From NCBI GenBank assembly GCA_012510625.1, contig JAAZHP010000211.1, forward strand, positions 1 through 9,064: 9,064 bases of DNA, read 5' to 3'. The notes below the pieces were generated by a model. It searched no databases. It was given only the letters and a program-made list of their open reading frames with translations, and had not been told where the DNA came from. The DNA is from Bacillota bacterium (GTDB taxonomy: Bacteria > Bacillota > Dethiobacteria > DTU022). This document shows, piece by piece, positions 1 through 6,612 of the stretch (position 1 is its first letter; every line of letters starts with the position of its first letter). The position numbers and the translations under genes were made by a program.

Positions 1-1110
1 CAAACGCCAAAGCCGGTAGAGGTGCTTCCCGAGGACAGGGCGGTGTTCATGTATACCGGGGGCTCCACCGGCGTATCCAAAGGAGCTGTCCTGCAGCACC
101 GCAACCTCCTGGCCAATGCCTTGCAGGTAAGATACTGGTGCGCTGACCTTCAAGAAGGCAAAGAAGTGGTCCTGGCGGTGCTCCCCTTCTTTCACAGTTA
201 TGGGATGACCACCGTGCTGAATATGCCGCTCTTTTTCGGCTGTAAATCGGTGATGCTGCCCCGCTTTGTTCTTGAAGATGTGCTCAAGACCATCAATAAA
301 GAGAAGCCCACGCTTTTCCCCGGCGTGCCCACCATGTATGTAGCAATCAACAATGCCCCCAACCTGCACAAATATGATGTCAAGTCCATCCGGATCTGCA
401 TCAGCGGCGCGGCGCCGCTGCCGGTGGAGGTGCAGCGGCAGTTTGAAGCAAACAGCGGCGGCAAGCTGGTTGAAGGCTACGGGCTCTCGGAAGCATCCCC
501 GGTAACTCACTGCAACCCCATCTACGGCAAGAGCGTTATCGGCAGTATCGGCCTGCCCTTCCCCGATACAGAAATTAAAATTGTGGACATTGAAACCGGC
601 GAAAAAGAGATGCCCATCGGCGAAGTGGGCGAGATGTGCGTCCGCGGCCCGCAGGTAATGGAATGCTACCACAACATGCCCGATGAAACGAAGCACAGCC
701 TGCGCGACGGCTGGCTCTATACCGGGGACATCGCCAAGATGGACGAAGACGGCTTTACTTATATCGTCGACCGGAAAAAAGACATGGTTATCGCCGGCGG
801 CTACAACATCTATCCTCGCGATATCGAGGAGGTTCTCTTCACCCATCCGAAAATTTTGGAGGCCGCCGTGGCCGGAATCAGGGATCCCTACCGCGGTGAG
901 ACCTTGAAAGCTTATGTTGTCCTCAAAGAGGGAGAGACTCTTACCGAAGAAGAAGTCATCGAGTTCTGCAAGGCCAACCTGGCCGCCTACAAGGTGCCTA
1001 AACTGGTCGAATTCCGCAAGGAGCTGCCGAAGACAATGGTCGGCAAAATCCTGCGCCGCGTGCTCCGGGAAGAAGAAGAGAAAAAAGCCGCCGAGCAGTC
1101 CGGCAAGTAA
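1..1110 (+). CDS. Acyl-CoA synthetase (long-chain fatty-acid--CoA ligase type), 3' part
   Basis: Member of the ANL (AMP-forming acyl-CoA synthetase) family, which activates a carboxylic acid with ATP to an acyl-adenylate and then transfers it to CoA. The frame is open from base 1, so the gene enters the window already in progress; 369 residues are visible and roughly the first 150-200 of a usual 500-560 are missing. Seen: the P-loop-like YTGGSTGVSKG at visible residues 18-28 (family form YTSGTTGxPKG), the VEGYGLSEASP motif near 156-166, YTGDIAKMDEDGF near 240, DRKKDMVIAGGYNIYP near 257, and the C-terminal catalytic lysine in TMVGKILRR near 347. This pattern fits FadD-like medium/long-chain ligases, but the substrate cannot be read from the sequence. 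It is convergent with argD and ends 50 bases from it. No sign of damage within the visible part. Confidence 0.9.
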   Translation, partial: QTPKPVEVLPEDRAVFMYTGGSTGVSKGAVLQHRNLLANALQVRYWCADLQEGKEVVLAVLPFFHSYGMTTVLNMPLFFGCKSVMLPRFVLEDVLKTINKEKPTLFPGVPTMYVAINNAPNLHKYDVKSIRICISGAAPLPVEVQRQFEANSGGKLVEGYGLSEASPVTHCNPIYGKSVIGSIGLPFPDTEIKIVDIETGEKEMPIGEVGEMCVRGPQVMECYHNMPDETKHSLRDGWLYTGDIAKMDEDGFTYIVDRKKDMVIAGGYNIYPRDIEEVLFTHPKILEAAVAGIRDPYRGETLKAYVVLKEGETLTEEEVIEFCKANLAAYKVPKLVEFRKELPKTMVGKILRRVLREEEEKKAAEQSGK

Positions 1111-1134
1111 TCAAAAGGTCAATCCCAAGGGGCT

Positions 1135-1161
1135 CCCCGCTTCAGCGGGGCGTCCCTTTTT
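1135..1161 (+). terminator. Intrinsic terminator of the acyl-CoA ligase gene
   Basis: A perfect 6-bp GC stem, CCCCGC at 1135-1140 and GCGGGG at 1145-1150 with a TTCA loop, can be extended outward by GGG/CCC across a small internal loop, and is followed by TTTTT at 1157-1161. It starts 24 bases after the ligase stop codon. The T-run overlaps the last codons of the convergent argD gene. Read from the opposite strand the hairpin has no proper U-tract, so it is mainly a + strand terminator, though it could hinder read-through from argD. Confidence 0.75.
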
Positions 1162-2359
1162 ATGTCTGTTCAAGAAGTCCGGAGAGCACTTGCTCCAGGA
1201 TCGCCAGGGCTTGCTCCAGCTCCTCTTCTAATGCAATCAGGGGGGGCAAAAAACGCAATATATTATCTCCTATAGCATTTACCAGCAGCCCTCTTTCCTG
1301 GCATCTCTGCTGGGCCGCCCCCGCCAGCGGCTCCCGCAGTTCCAGGGCGGCCATCAGGCCGAGGCCGCGCGCCTCTCTGACCAGGCCGGGAAAGAGAGTA
1401 ACCTGGCGGCGCAGGCCGGCCATAAAAAGACTGCCCTTATTGCGGACCTGCTCCAGGAATGAATCTTTCAACAGCAGCTCCAGCACCGCCAGCGCCGCCC
1501 GGCAGGCGACCGGATTCCCTCCAAAGGTGGAGGCATGATCTCCCGGCTTGAATACTTCGGCCACCCCGGAACGGGCCAGCATCGCCCCTATGGGCAAGCC
1601 GCCGCCCAATCCCTTGGCGGTAGTAAAGATGTCGGGCGCTGCCCCCCAGTTTTCGTAAGCCCACAGCCTCCCGGTACGTCCCAGCCCGCACTGCACCTCG
1701 TCAAAGATAAGCAGGAGGCCGGTGCGGTCGCAAAGCTCCCGCAAACCCCGGATGAAATCGGGAGCGGCTACATGGATCCCGCCCTCTCCCTGAACCGGCT
1801 CGATCATGATTGCCGCCGTCTCCCCGTCTACCAGCTCCTCAAAAGAGGCCAGGTCATTGAAACGAGCGTATGAAAAACCGTCCGGCAGCGGCGCAAAGCC
1901 CTGCTGGTATTTCTGCTGCCCCGTGGCGGCAACCGTGGCCAGGGTGCGCCCGTGAAAAGAGCGCCGCGCCGTTATGATCTTGTAACGCCGCGGATAGTGA
2001 AACTTGCGGGCCAGCTTGATCGCCGCCTCATTGACCTCGGCGCCGCTGTTGGCGAAAAATACACGGTCCCCCGCGGAATGCTCCACCAGCACCCGGGCCA
2101 GCTCGGCCTGCGGCCGGGTATAGTAGAGATTTGAAGCATGAATCAGCTCTCCGGCCTGAAAGCAAATCGCCGCCACCACATCAGGGTGGCAGTGGCCCAG
2201 AATATTAACGGCCAGGCCGCCGACAAAATCGAGATAGTCCTTCCCTTTATTATCCCAGACCCGGGAACCGGCTCCTTTCACCAGAACAAGGGTGCGGTCT
2301 TCTTGCCGGTTATATGTGTTCATGATATACCTGGCTTCCAGCTCTTCTACAGCGGCCAT
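1160..2359 (-). CDS. argD: Acetylornithine aminotransferase ArgD
   Basis: PLP-dependent class III aminotransferase; converts N-acetylglutamate semialdehyde to N-acetylornithine with glutamate as amino donor, in the cytoplasm. With the chosen start the protein has 399 residues, the normal length. Numbered from that start: NSGAEVNEAAIKLARK near 104-119 (cofactor phosphate region), the Asp of IFDEVQCGLGRTG at about 220 (pairs with the PLP pyridine nitrogen), the Schiff-base lysine of TTAKGLGGGLPIGA at about 249, and STFGGNPVACRAAL after it. The frame opens at a TTG at 2380, but GGAGG at 2372-2368 lies inside that stretch, 8 bases before ATG 2359 (5 bases before ATG 2362), so one of these ATGs is the likely start. 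It is the last gene of the operon and is 123 bases from argB, the widest gap in it. Ornithine or succinyl-ornithine aminotransferases are close relatives, but the operon settles the role. Confidence 0.93.
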   Translation of the reverse strand: MAAVEELEARYIMNTYNRQEDRTLVLVKGAGSRVWDNKGKDYLDFVGGLAVNILGHCHPDVVAAICFQAGELIHASNLYYTRPQAELARVLVEHSAGDRVFFANSGAEVNEAAIKLARKFHYPRRYKIITARRSFHGRTLATVAATGQQKYQQGFAPLPDGFSYARFNDLASFEELVDGETAAIMIEPVQGEGGIHVAAPDFIRGLRELCDRTGLLLIFDEVQCGLGRTGRLWAYENWGAAPDIFTTAKGLGGGLPIGAMLARSGVAEVFKPGDHASTFGGNPVACRAALAVLELLLKDSFLEQVRNKGSLFMAGLRRQVTLFPGLVREARGLGLMAALELREPLAGAAQQRCQERGLLVNAIGDNILRFLPPLIALEEELEQALAILEQVLSGLLEQT

Positions 2360-2385
2360 CATGCTCTCCTCCAGTTGCAATTTTT

Positions 2386-2468
2386 TTTGGCAGCTCCCCG
2401 GCGTGCCGGTTAGATTTCCGGCCGTATATCTTTAAATAATATCACCCCGGGCCTCACCCTCTGCCAAA
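2386..2468 (-). repeat. 8-bp inverted repeat spanning the argB-argD gap
   Basis: TTTGGCAG at 2386-2393 and its exact complement CTGCCAAA at 2461-2468 bracket a 67-base stretch that also contains GC-rich complementary blocks (CCGG/GCC runs). In the mRNA the pair could close a large stem-loop directly in front of the argD ribosome-binding site; on the - strand the second arm is followed by an A-run, not a U-run, so it is not a terminator. It may be chance. Confidence 0.3.
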
Positions 2469-2482
2469 CACGGGCCCCCGTT

Positions 2483-3382
2483 TCACAGGGTTACCATCGT
2501 TCCTATACCCGCGTCTGTAAATATTTCCAAAATCAAAGCGTGCGCCCGGCGGCCGTCAATAATATGGGTCCGGCCCACGCCCTTGTTCAAAGCCTTTAAG
2601 CAGGCTTCAACCTTGGGAATCATCCCCCCGTTGATCTGCCCTTCCGCCACCAGGCCGCGGATCTCTTTCTCTGTTATCCGGGAAATGAATTTTAACCCTT
2701 CCTGCGCCTGCCGGTAGACTCCCTCCACATCGGTCAGTATAATCAGCTTCTCCGCTTGCAGCGCCCCGGCCAGCTCGCCGGCGGCATGGTCCGCGTTGAT
2801 ATTCAGGCTCTCCCAGGAGGGCCCGGACCCGATTGGAGAAACCACCGGGATATAGCCGCTCTCGCTAAGTATTTTAATCAGCGCCGTATCAATCCGGATG
2901 ATCTCCCCCACTCTCCCCAGGTCCACAGCTTCCCCCGGAGAAGCGCCGGGAGATACCGGCGCTTTGCGCACGGCCTGGAAGAGGCCGGCATCTGCTCCGC
3001 TCAAGCCGACGGCCCGGGCGCCGCACCGGTTCAGCAAATTGACAATGCGGCTGTTTACATTGCCCAGGAGGACCATCTCGGCCACTTCCATCGTCTCGTC
3101 ATCGGTAACCCGCAGGCCGCTGACAAAGCGGGGCTTCTTCCCCAATTTTTCCATCATGGCGCTGACTTCTTTTCCTCCGCCGTGCACCAGGACCGGCTTG
3201 ATCCCGATATGCTTCAGCAAAACGATATCGGCAACAACCGAGGCCGTCAGCTCATCGCTGACCATGGCCTGGCCCCCGTATTTGATCACGAAATATTTGC
3301 CCGAAAAGGCCTGCATATAAGGAAGCGCCTCGATCAAGACTTCGGCCTTGGAAATCAGGTTGTCAATAACTTCAACGTTCAT
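2483..3382 (-). CDS. argB: Acetylglutamate kinase ArgB, arginine-sensitive type
   Basis: Amino-acid kinase family; phosphorylates N-acetylglutamate with ATP, the second step of ornithine synthesis. 299 residues. Seen: the lysine of VIKYGGQAM at 34, the glycine-rich VHGGGKEV at 66-73, Arg91 in SGLRVTD (substrate binding), NINADHAAGELA at 194-205, and the phosphoryl-stabilising lysine of GGMIPKVEA at 257. An N-terminal extension of about 25 residues (ISKAEVLIEALPYMQAFSGKY) precedes the kinase core, and the C-terminus has EIFTDAGIGTM at 286-296. In the family these two parts form the interlaced N-helix and the arginine site of hexameric, arginine-inhibited enzymes; E. coli-type dimers lack the helix. 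Feedback inhibition is therefore inferred. Start is ATG 3382 with GGGAGG at 3395-3390, 7 bases upstream. Only 14 bases separate it from argJ, and its Shine-Dalgarno lies against the argJ stop. Confidence 0.95.
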   Translation of the reverse strand: MNVEVIDNLISKAEVLIEALPYMQAFSGKYFVIKYGGQAMVSDELTASVVADIVLLKHIGIKPVLVHGGGKEVSAMMEKLGKKPRFVSGLRVTDDETMEVAEMVLLGNVNSRIVNLLNRCGARAVGLSGADAGLFQAVRKAPVSPGASPGEAVDLGRVGEIIRIDTALIKILSESGYIPVVSPIGSGPSWESLNINADHAAGELAGALQAEKLIILTDVEGVYRQAQEGLKFISRITEKEIRGLVAEGQINGGMIPKVEACLKALNKGVGRTHIIDGRRAHALILEIFTDAGIGTMVTL

Positions 3383-3396
3383 AAAGCCGCCTCCCT

Positions 3397-4620
3397 TCAG
3401 CTGCGATAGCTGCTGTTAATCGAAACGTAATTATGGCTTAGATCCGAGCCCCAGGCAGTGAGAGAACAGCTCCCGGCGTTGAGATGGACAAGGACCGGAA
3501 TCTCTTTCTGCTGCAGTATGGACCTGGCTTCACTTTCCAGGAAAGGCACCGCCTCTCCCTTTGCGGCCACCTGGATGGGACCCAGGTAGATATCTACCCC
3601 GGAGGGATCAAAATCAACTCCGGCATAGCCGAGAGCGGCCAGGATCCGGCCCCAGTTGGCGTCTTCGCCATAAAAAGCAGTCTTAACCAGCGGAGAATTC
3701 AGCACCGCGCGGGCCAGTACCCGGGCGGAATGCGGATCGGGAGCCCCCCGCAGGGTCAAGGTGATCACCTTGGTCACGCCCTCGCCGTCGGCCACGATCT
3801 GGCAGGCCAGGTCGCGGCAGGCCTCTTCGAGCAGCCCGGCAAAGGCGCGGCAGGCATCGCTGCCGGGGGTAATTTCCGGCGCCCCCGCGGCGCCGTTGGC
3901 CAGGATAAGCGCCGTATCGTTTGTGGAGGTATCGCCGTCAACAGTGATGAGGTTAAAAGTGCGGTCCACCGCCTCCTGGAAAAGACGCTGCAGCAGCAGA
4001 CGTGATACGGTCAAATCGGTGAATATAAAGGCCAGCATCGTGGCCATGTCGGGACAGATCATCCCCGAGCCCTTGGCCATCCCGGCCAGGTGGAAGGCCG
4101 TTCCGCCGAAAGAGCCGCGATAGGCAACCTCTTTGGCCACGGTATCGGTAGTCAGGATGGCCCGGGCAGCCTCGCGGCCGGCTTTCGCTTCACCGGAAAG
4201 CGCCTCAGCCGCTTTGATGATGCCTTGTTCCACCCGCTCCATGGGCAGCTGCTTTCCAATCACTCCGGTTGAGCAAACCAGCACCTGTGCGGGAGAAAGG
4301 CCCAGGGAGGCGGCGGTAAGGGCGGCCATGCGGCGGGCGTTTTGCCACCCCGTATCACCGGTGCAGGCGTTGGCATTGCCGCTGTTCACCACCAGCGCCC
4401 GGATGGGGCTGCCAATGGCGTCACGGCAGAGTTTAACCGGGGCCGCCTGGACCAGGTTGCGGGTAAAGACCCCCGCAGCGGCGCAATCATGCGAGCTGTA
4501 GACGAGGGCCAGGTCGCGCTTTCTCCTTTTCAGGCCACAGTGAACGGCAGCAGCTTTGATTCCCTGCACCGCAGTGATACCGGCATCGTCCATTTTCTGA
4601 TAAGTTAGTTCTTCGCTCAT
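3397..4620 (-). CDS. argJ: Glutamate N-acetyltransferase / ornithine acetyltransferase ArgJ
   Basis: Moves the acetyl group from N-acetylornithine to glutamate, closing the acetyl cycle; bifunctional members also acetylate glutamate from acetyl-CoA. 407 residues from ATG 4620, the usual length. The precursor cuts itself into alpha and beta chains at an Ala-Thr bond: here GMAKGSGMICPDMATMLAF gives Ala193-Thr194, with Thr194 as the new N-terminal nucleophile. Other family marks: VVNSGNANACTG near 77-88, CSTGVIGKQLPM near 116-127, TTDTVAKE near 157-164, DGDTSTNDT in the beta chain, YGEDANWGRILAALGYAG near the end. ICPD replaces the commoner IHPN just before the cut; this looks tolerated. Start: AGAGGTGA at about 4632-4625 is a near-perfect Shine-Dalgarno 4-5 bases before ATG 4620; the frame stays open upstream into argC, but that part is unlike the family. 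Whether it also makes acetylglutamate from acetyl-CoA cannot be seen. Confidence 0.95.
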   Translation of the reverse strand: MSEELTYQKMDDAGITAVQGIKAAAVHCGLKRRKRDLALVYSSHDCAAAGVFTRNLVQAAPVKLCRDAIGSPIRALVVNSGNANACTGDTGWQNARRMAALTAASLGLSPAQVLVCSTGVIGKQLPMERVEQGIIKAAEALSGEAKAGREAARAILTTDTVAKEVAYRGSFGGTAFHLAGMAKGSGMICPDMATMLAFIFTDLTVSRLLLQRLFQEAVDRTFNLITVDGDTSTNDTALILANGAAGAPEITPGSDACRAFAGLLEEACRDLACQIVADGEGVTKVITLTLRGAPDPHSARVLARAVLNSPLVKTAFYGEDANWGRILAALGYAGVDFDPSGVDIYLGPIQVAAKGEAVPFLESEARSILQQKEIPVLVHLNAGSCSLTAWGSDLSHNYVSINSSYRS

Positions 4621-4640
4621 AAAATCACCTCTGTCTTGTG

Positions 4641-4660
4641 TGCTGCTTCTTGCTGCTTCT
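4641..4660. repeat. 10-bp perfect tandem duplication in the argC-argJ gap
   Basis: TGCTGCTTCT occurs twice in direct succession (AGAAGCAGCA twice on the mRNA strand). It takes up almost half of the 50-base spacer between the argC stop codon and argJ, upstream of the argJ Shine-Dalgarno. It looks like a simple slippage or duplication event; no function is apparent. Confidence 0.8.
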
Positions 4661-4670
4661 ATTGAGCCGG

Positions 4671-5705
4671 TCAACAGAGCGGCGGTTGGGTTAAACCTGT
4701 CTCCTCTGGCAGGCCGCACATGATATTCATGTTTTGCACCGCCTGCCCGGCCGCTCCTTTGACCAGGTTGTCTATGACCGACAGGACGAGCAGCCTGCCG
4801 GCACGCCGGTCGAAACGCAGCCCCAGGTCGCAATAATTGCCGCCCCGGACCAGCCTGGTTTCGGGAAGACGCGATGGAGGCAAAACCCTGACAAAAGGAT
4901 GCCCGCCGTAAAAATCCCGGTAGAGCTGATCAAGCTGATCCGCAGTGCAGCCGCGCTGCAAGCGCAGGTATACCGTGCTGAAAATACCCCTGGCCATGGG
5001 AACCAGGTGGGGCGTAAAAGTGACCGTCACCGAGCCGCCGCTTAAATGGCTTAAGCATTGCTCTATCTCCGGCGTATGCTGGTGATCGGCGACACGGTAA
5101 GCCTTTAAATTTTCGGTGCACTCGGGAAAATGAAAGGGCTGCCGCGGGGTCCGGCCGGCCCCGGATACCCCGGATTTGGCATCAATGACCACGCTGTCCC
5201 AATCGGCCAATCCCTTTGCGGCCAGTGGCGCCAGGGCCAGAAGCGCCGCAGTGGGGTAGCAGCCCGGGTTGGCAACCAGTTCCGCCCCGGCGATGGCCTC
5301 CCGGTTGATCTCGGGCAGCCCGTAAATCGCTTTATCCAGCAGCTCCGGTACGGGATGGGTCCGGCTGTACCAGATCTCGTATAGCTCCGGATCGCGCAGC
5401 CGGAAATCGGCGCTCAAATCAATAACCCGCTTACCTGCCGCCAGAAGCCCGGGAACCACCCCGGCAGAACTACCGTGCGGCAGGGCGCAAAAAACCAGCT
5501 CCACCGATTCGGGAATGGCGGATAGGCGCAGCGGCTGCAGCTCCAACTCGAAAAGATTGTAAAATTGGGGATGAACCAGGTCCAGGGAGGAGCCGGCGTG
5601 GCTTTCCGAACTGACAAATGCTATCTCCACCCCGGGATGCCGGCAGAGCAGCCTCACCAGCTCGCATCCGGCATAGCCCGTAGCTCCCAAAACAGCAACT
5701 TCCAA
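4671..5705 (-). CDS. argC: N-acetyl-gamma-glutamyl-phosphate reductase ArgC
   Basis: NADPH-dependent reduction of N-acetylglutamyl phosphate to the semialdehyde, third step of ornithine synthesis. 344 residues, full length. Seen: Rossmann start VAVLGATGYAGCELVRLL at 3-20, FCALPHGSSAG at 72-82, IDLSADFRL at 95-103, the catalytic Cys149 in ANPGCYPTA, KSGVSGAGR near 177-185, the HQHTPEIEQ segment at 208-216 that should hold the catalytic histidine, and TPHLVPMARGI near 231-241. The start is a TTG at 5705, supported by AAGGAGG at 5720-5714 eight bases upstream; the next possible starts would remove the nucleotide-binding loop. It is the first gene of the operon, directly behind the T-box terminator at 5751-5725. 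A TTG start under a strong Shine-Dalgarno may moderate yield. Confidence 0.95.
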   Translation of the reverse strand: MEVAVLGATGYAGCELVRLLCRHPGVEIAFVSSESHAGSSLDLVHPQFYNLFELELQPLRLSAIPESVELVFCALPHGSSAGVVPGLLAAGKRVIDLSADFRLRDPELYEIWYSRTHPVPELLDKAIYGLPEINREAIAGAELVANPGCYPTAALLALAPLAAKGLADWDSVVIDAKSGVSGAGRTPRQPFHFPECTENLKAYRVADHQHTPEIEQCLSHLSGGSVTVTFTPHLVPMARGIFSTVYLRLQRGCTADQLDQLYRDFYGGHPFVRVLPPSRLPETRLVRGGNYCDLGLRFDRRAGRLLVLSVIDNLVKGAAGQAVQNMNIMCGLPEETGLTQPPLC

Positions 5706-5724
5706 CTTAAAAACCTCCTTAATG

Positions 5725-5751
5725 AAAAAACCTCCCGTAAAGGACGGGAGG
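5725..5751 (-). terminator. Regulated intrinsic terminator of the T-box leader
   Basis: Perfect 8-bp stem CCTCCCGT (5751-5744) and ACGGGAGG (5738-5731), loop CCTTT, then six T at 5730-5725. It competes with the antiterminator, because its left arm contains the CCCG used there. It stops transcription 20 bases before argC when tRNA is charged. Confidence 0.9.
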
Positions 5752-5771
5752 CCCGCGATACCACCTTTATT

Positions 5772-5794
5772 GGTTAACCTTCACATAGTTAACC
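5772..5794 (-). repeat. GTTAAC-containing hairpin between stem III and the T-box antiterminator
   Basis: GGTTAAC at 5794-5788 and GTTAACC at 5778-5772 form a 7-bp stem with a 9-base loop. GGTTAAC also recurs as a direct repeat at 5779-5773. It sits in the linker that leads into the antiterminator at 5768 and could stack on it or compete with it. Confidence 0.6.
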
Positions 5795-5999
5795 CCCTCA
5801 CGCCGCTCTTTGTCTCGAGCGGCCCCGATAACGGCGGGTCACCGGGATGATCTACTCACCGGCAGGAAACCGGCTTCAACCACCGTCTCCAGGGTGCGCT
5901 TCGCTCTCCGCTTCAGCACCGGACTTCCACCAACTCCGGCTCGCTTGGCCTCCACGGAAGGTTACTCTCCCTTTCATGGACTTATAAATATTGATATCC

Positions 6000-6027
6000 A
6001 TGATACCAAAGAAAAATGACTTGTCAA
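6000..6027 (-). promoter_or_regulatory. Sigma-A-type promoter of the arg operon
   Basis: TTGACA (6027-6022, perfect -35) and TATCAT (6005-6000, one mismatch to TATAAT) are 16 bases apart. The predicted start near 5993 places the whole T-box leader in the transcript. It lies just downstream of the small membrane-protein gene, so arg transcription is independent of it. Confidence 0.75.
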
Positions 6028-6059
6028 GTGCCGGGAAGGATTTTTTTGTTGCCATTTTT

Positions 6060-6533
6060 TTATTGCAGCTGCCGCTCGGCAAAATCTCCTGTCAGGGGGA
6101 GTTTAAATCTTTCGCCCTGGCCGGCCTTGACGATGAGGACAACCCAGAGCAGAAGAGCGCCGATCCAGGTTAACGGAAGAAGAACACCGATCAGGGTGAG
6201 CAGGCCCCCCGCCAGGGCGCTGCCGGAGCTGAAAAGGAGCATCCTCAGGAGCAGGCGCAAAAGAGAGAGGAGCGACAAGAGCAGGCTGATGCCGCCAAAA
6301 GTAAAGATTGATTGCAGGGCATGAAACCTGACAAAGCGGTCGCCTTCCAGAAAATAAAAGATAAGTCCGGTAATCCACCATCCCAGGTATGAGAGCAGGG
6401 CGGCATTCGTTTGGGGCAGGCCCGTGGATCTCCCCCCGCCGCCCAGGGCGCAGGGGCGCTTTAGAACTGTGCCGCAATTAATGCAAAATTCGTTTCTATC
6501 ACCGTTATCCTCGCCACACCGTAAACATAACAC
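6060..6533 (-). CDS. Small zinc-ribbon membrane protein, DUF4870-like
   Basis: 157 residues. The N-terminus is a zinc ribbon with CxxC-x10-CxxC (Cys3, Cys6, Cys17, Cys20). After a Gly-rich linker follow hydrophobic segments at about 45-63, 72-101 and 104-137. The core reads LLSYLGWWITGLIFYFLEGDRFVRFHALQS and the end KAGQGERFKLPLTGDFAERQ; this combination matches my memory of the DUF4870 (UPF0132-type) small membrane proteins, whose function is unknown. The ribbon should face the cytoplasm. Start is GTG 6533, with GGGAGGT about 7 bases upstream. It is 79 bases downstream of the carboxyltransferase with no clear terminator between, so co-transcription is possible. Downstream, the arg promoter starts 33 bases after its stop. 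No biochemical role can be inferred from context. Confidence 0.82.
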   Translation of the reverse strand: MLCLRCGEDNGDRNEFCINCGTVLKRPCALGGGGRSTGLPQTNAALLSYLGWWITGLIFYFLEGDRFVRFHALQSIFTFGGISLLLSLLSLLRLLLRMLLFSSGSALAGGLLTLIGVLLPLTWIGALLLWVVLIVKAGQGERFKLPLTGDFAERQLQ

Positions 6534-6612
6534 TGCCTAGACCTCCCTCAATATTTTTAACAAAGACAAAGGCTTTAAAACCAATAATGGCCCGGTAGCA
6601 GCGTTAACGGCC

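Larger units (their letters stand above)
5725..5993 (-). promoter_or_regulatory. T-box leader, probable tRNA-Arg specificity (CGC specifier)
   Basis: A T-box leader binds its cognate uncharged tRNA and then prevents termination. The conserved T-box, AAAGGTGGTATCGCGG, lies at 5768-5753. Antiterminator: AAAGG (5768-5764) pairs with CCTTT (5743-5739) and CGGG (5755-5752) with CCCG (5748-5745), leaving the bulge that begins TGGT at 5763-5760, able to pair with an ACCA tRNA end. The competing terminator uses the same CCCGT. A stem III (GCCGCTC 5823-5817 with GAGCGGC 5808-5802) is clear. In stem I, AGCGAGCCGG at 5944-5935, GGTGGAAG near 5931-5924 and ACCCTGGAG at 5895-5887 resemble T-boxes of related Firmicutes; the triplet just before ACCC is CGC (5898-5896), an Arg codon, which fits the downstream arg genes. 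The T-box is certain; the amino-acid assignment is inference from alignment by eye plus context. Confidence 0.92.

Noticed and set aside
1112..1162. A bidirectional terminator serving argD as well.
   Set aside because: Read on the - strand the hairpin is followed by CCCCTTGGGATT rather than a U-run, so only the + direction is supported.
4621..4833. An upstream extension of argJ by 71 codons, overlapping the end of argC.
   Set aside because: The added residues are Arg/Pro/Ala-rich and unlike ArgJ, while ATG 4620 has a near-perfect Shine-Dalgarno and matches the family start.
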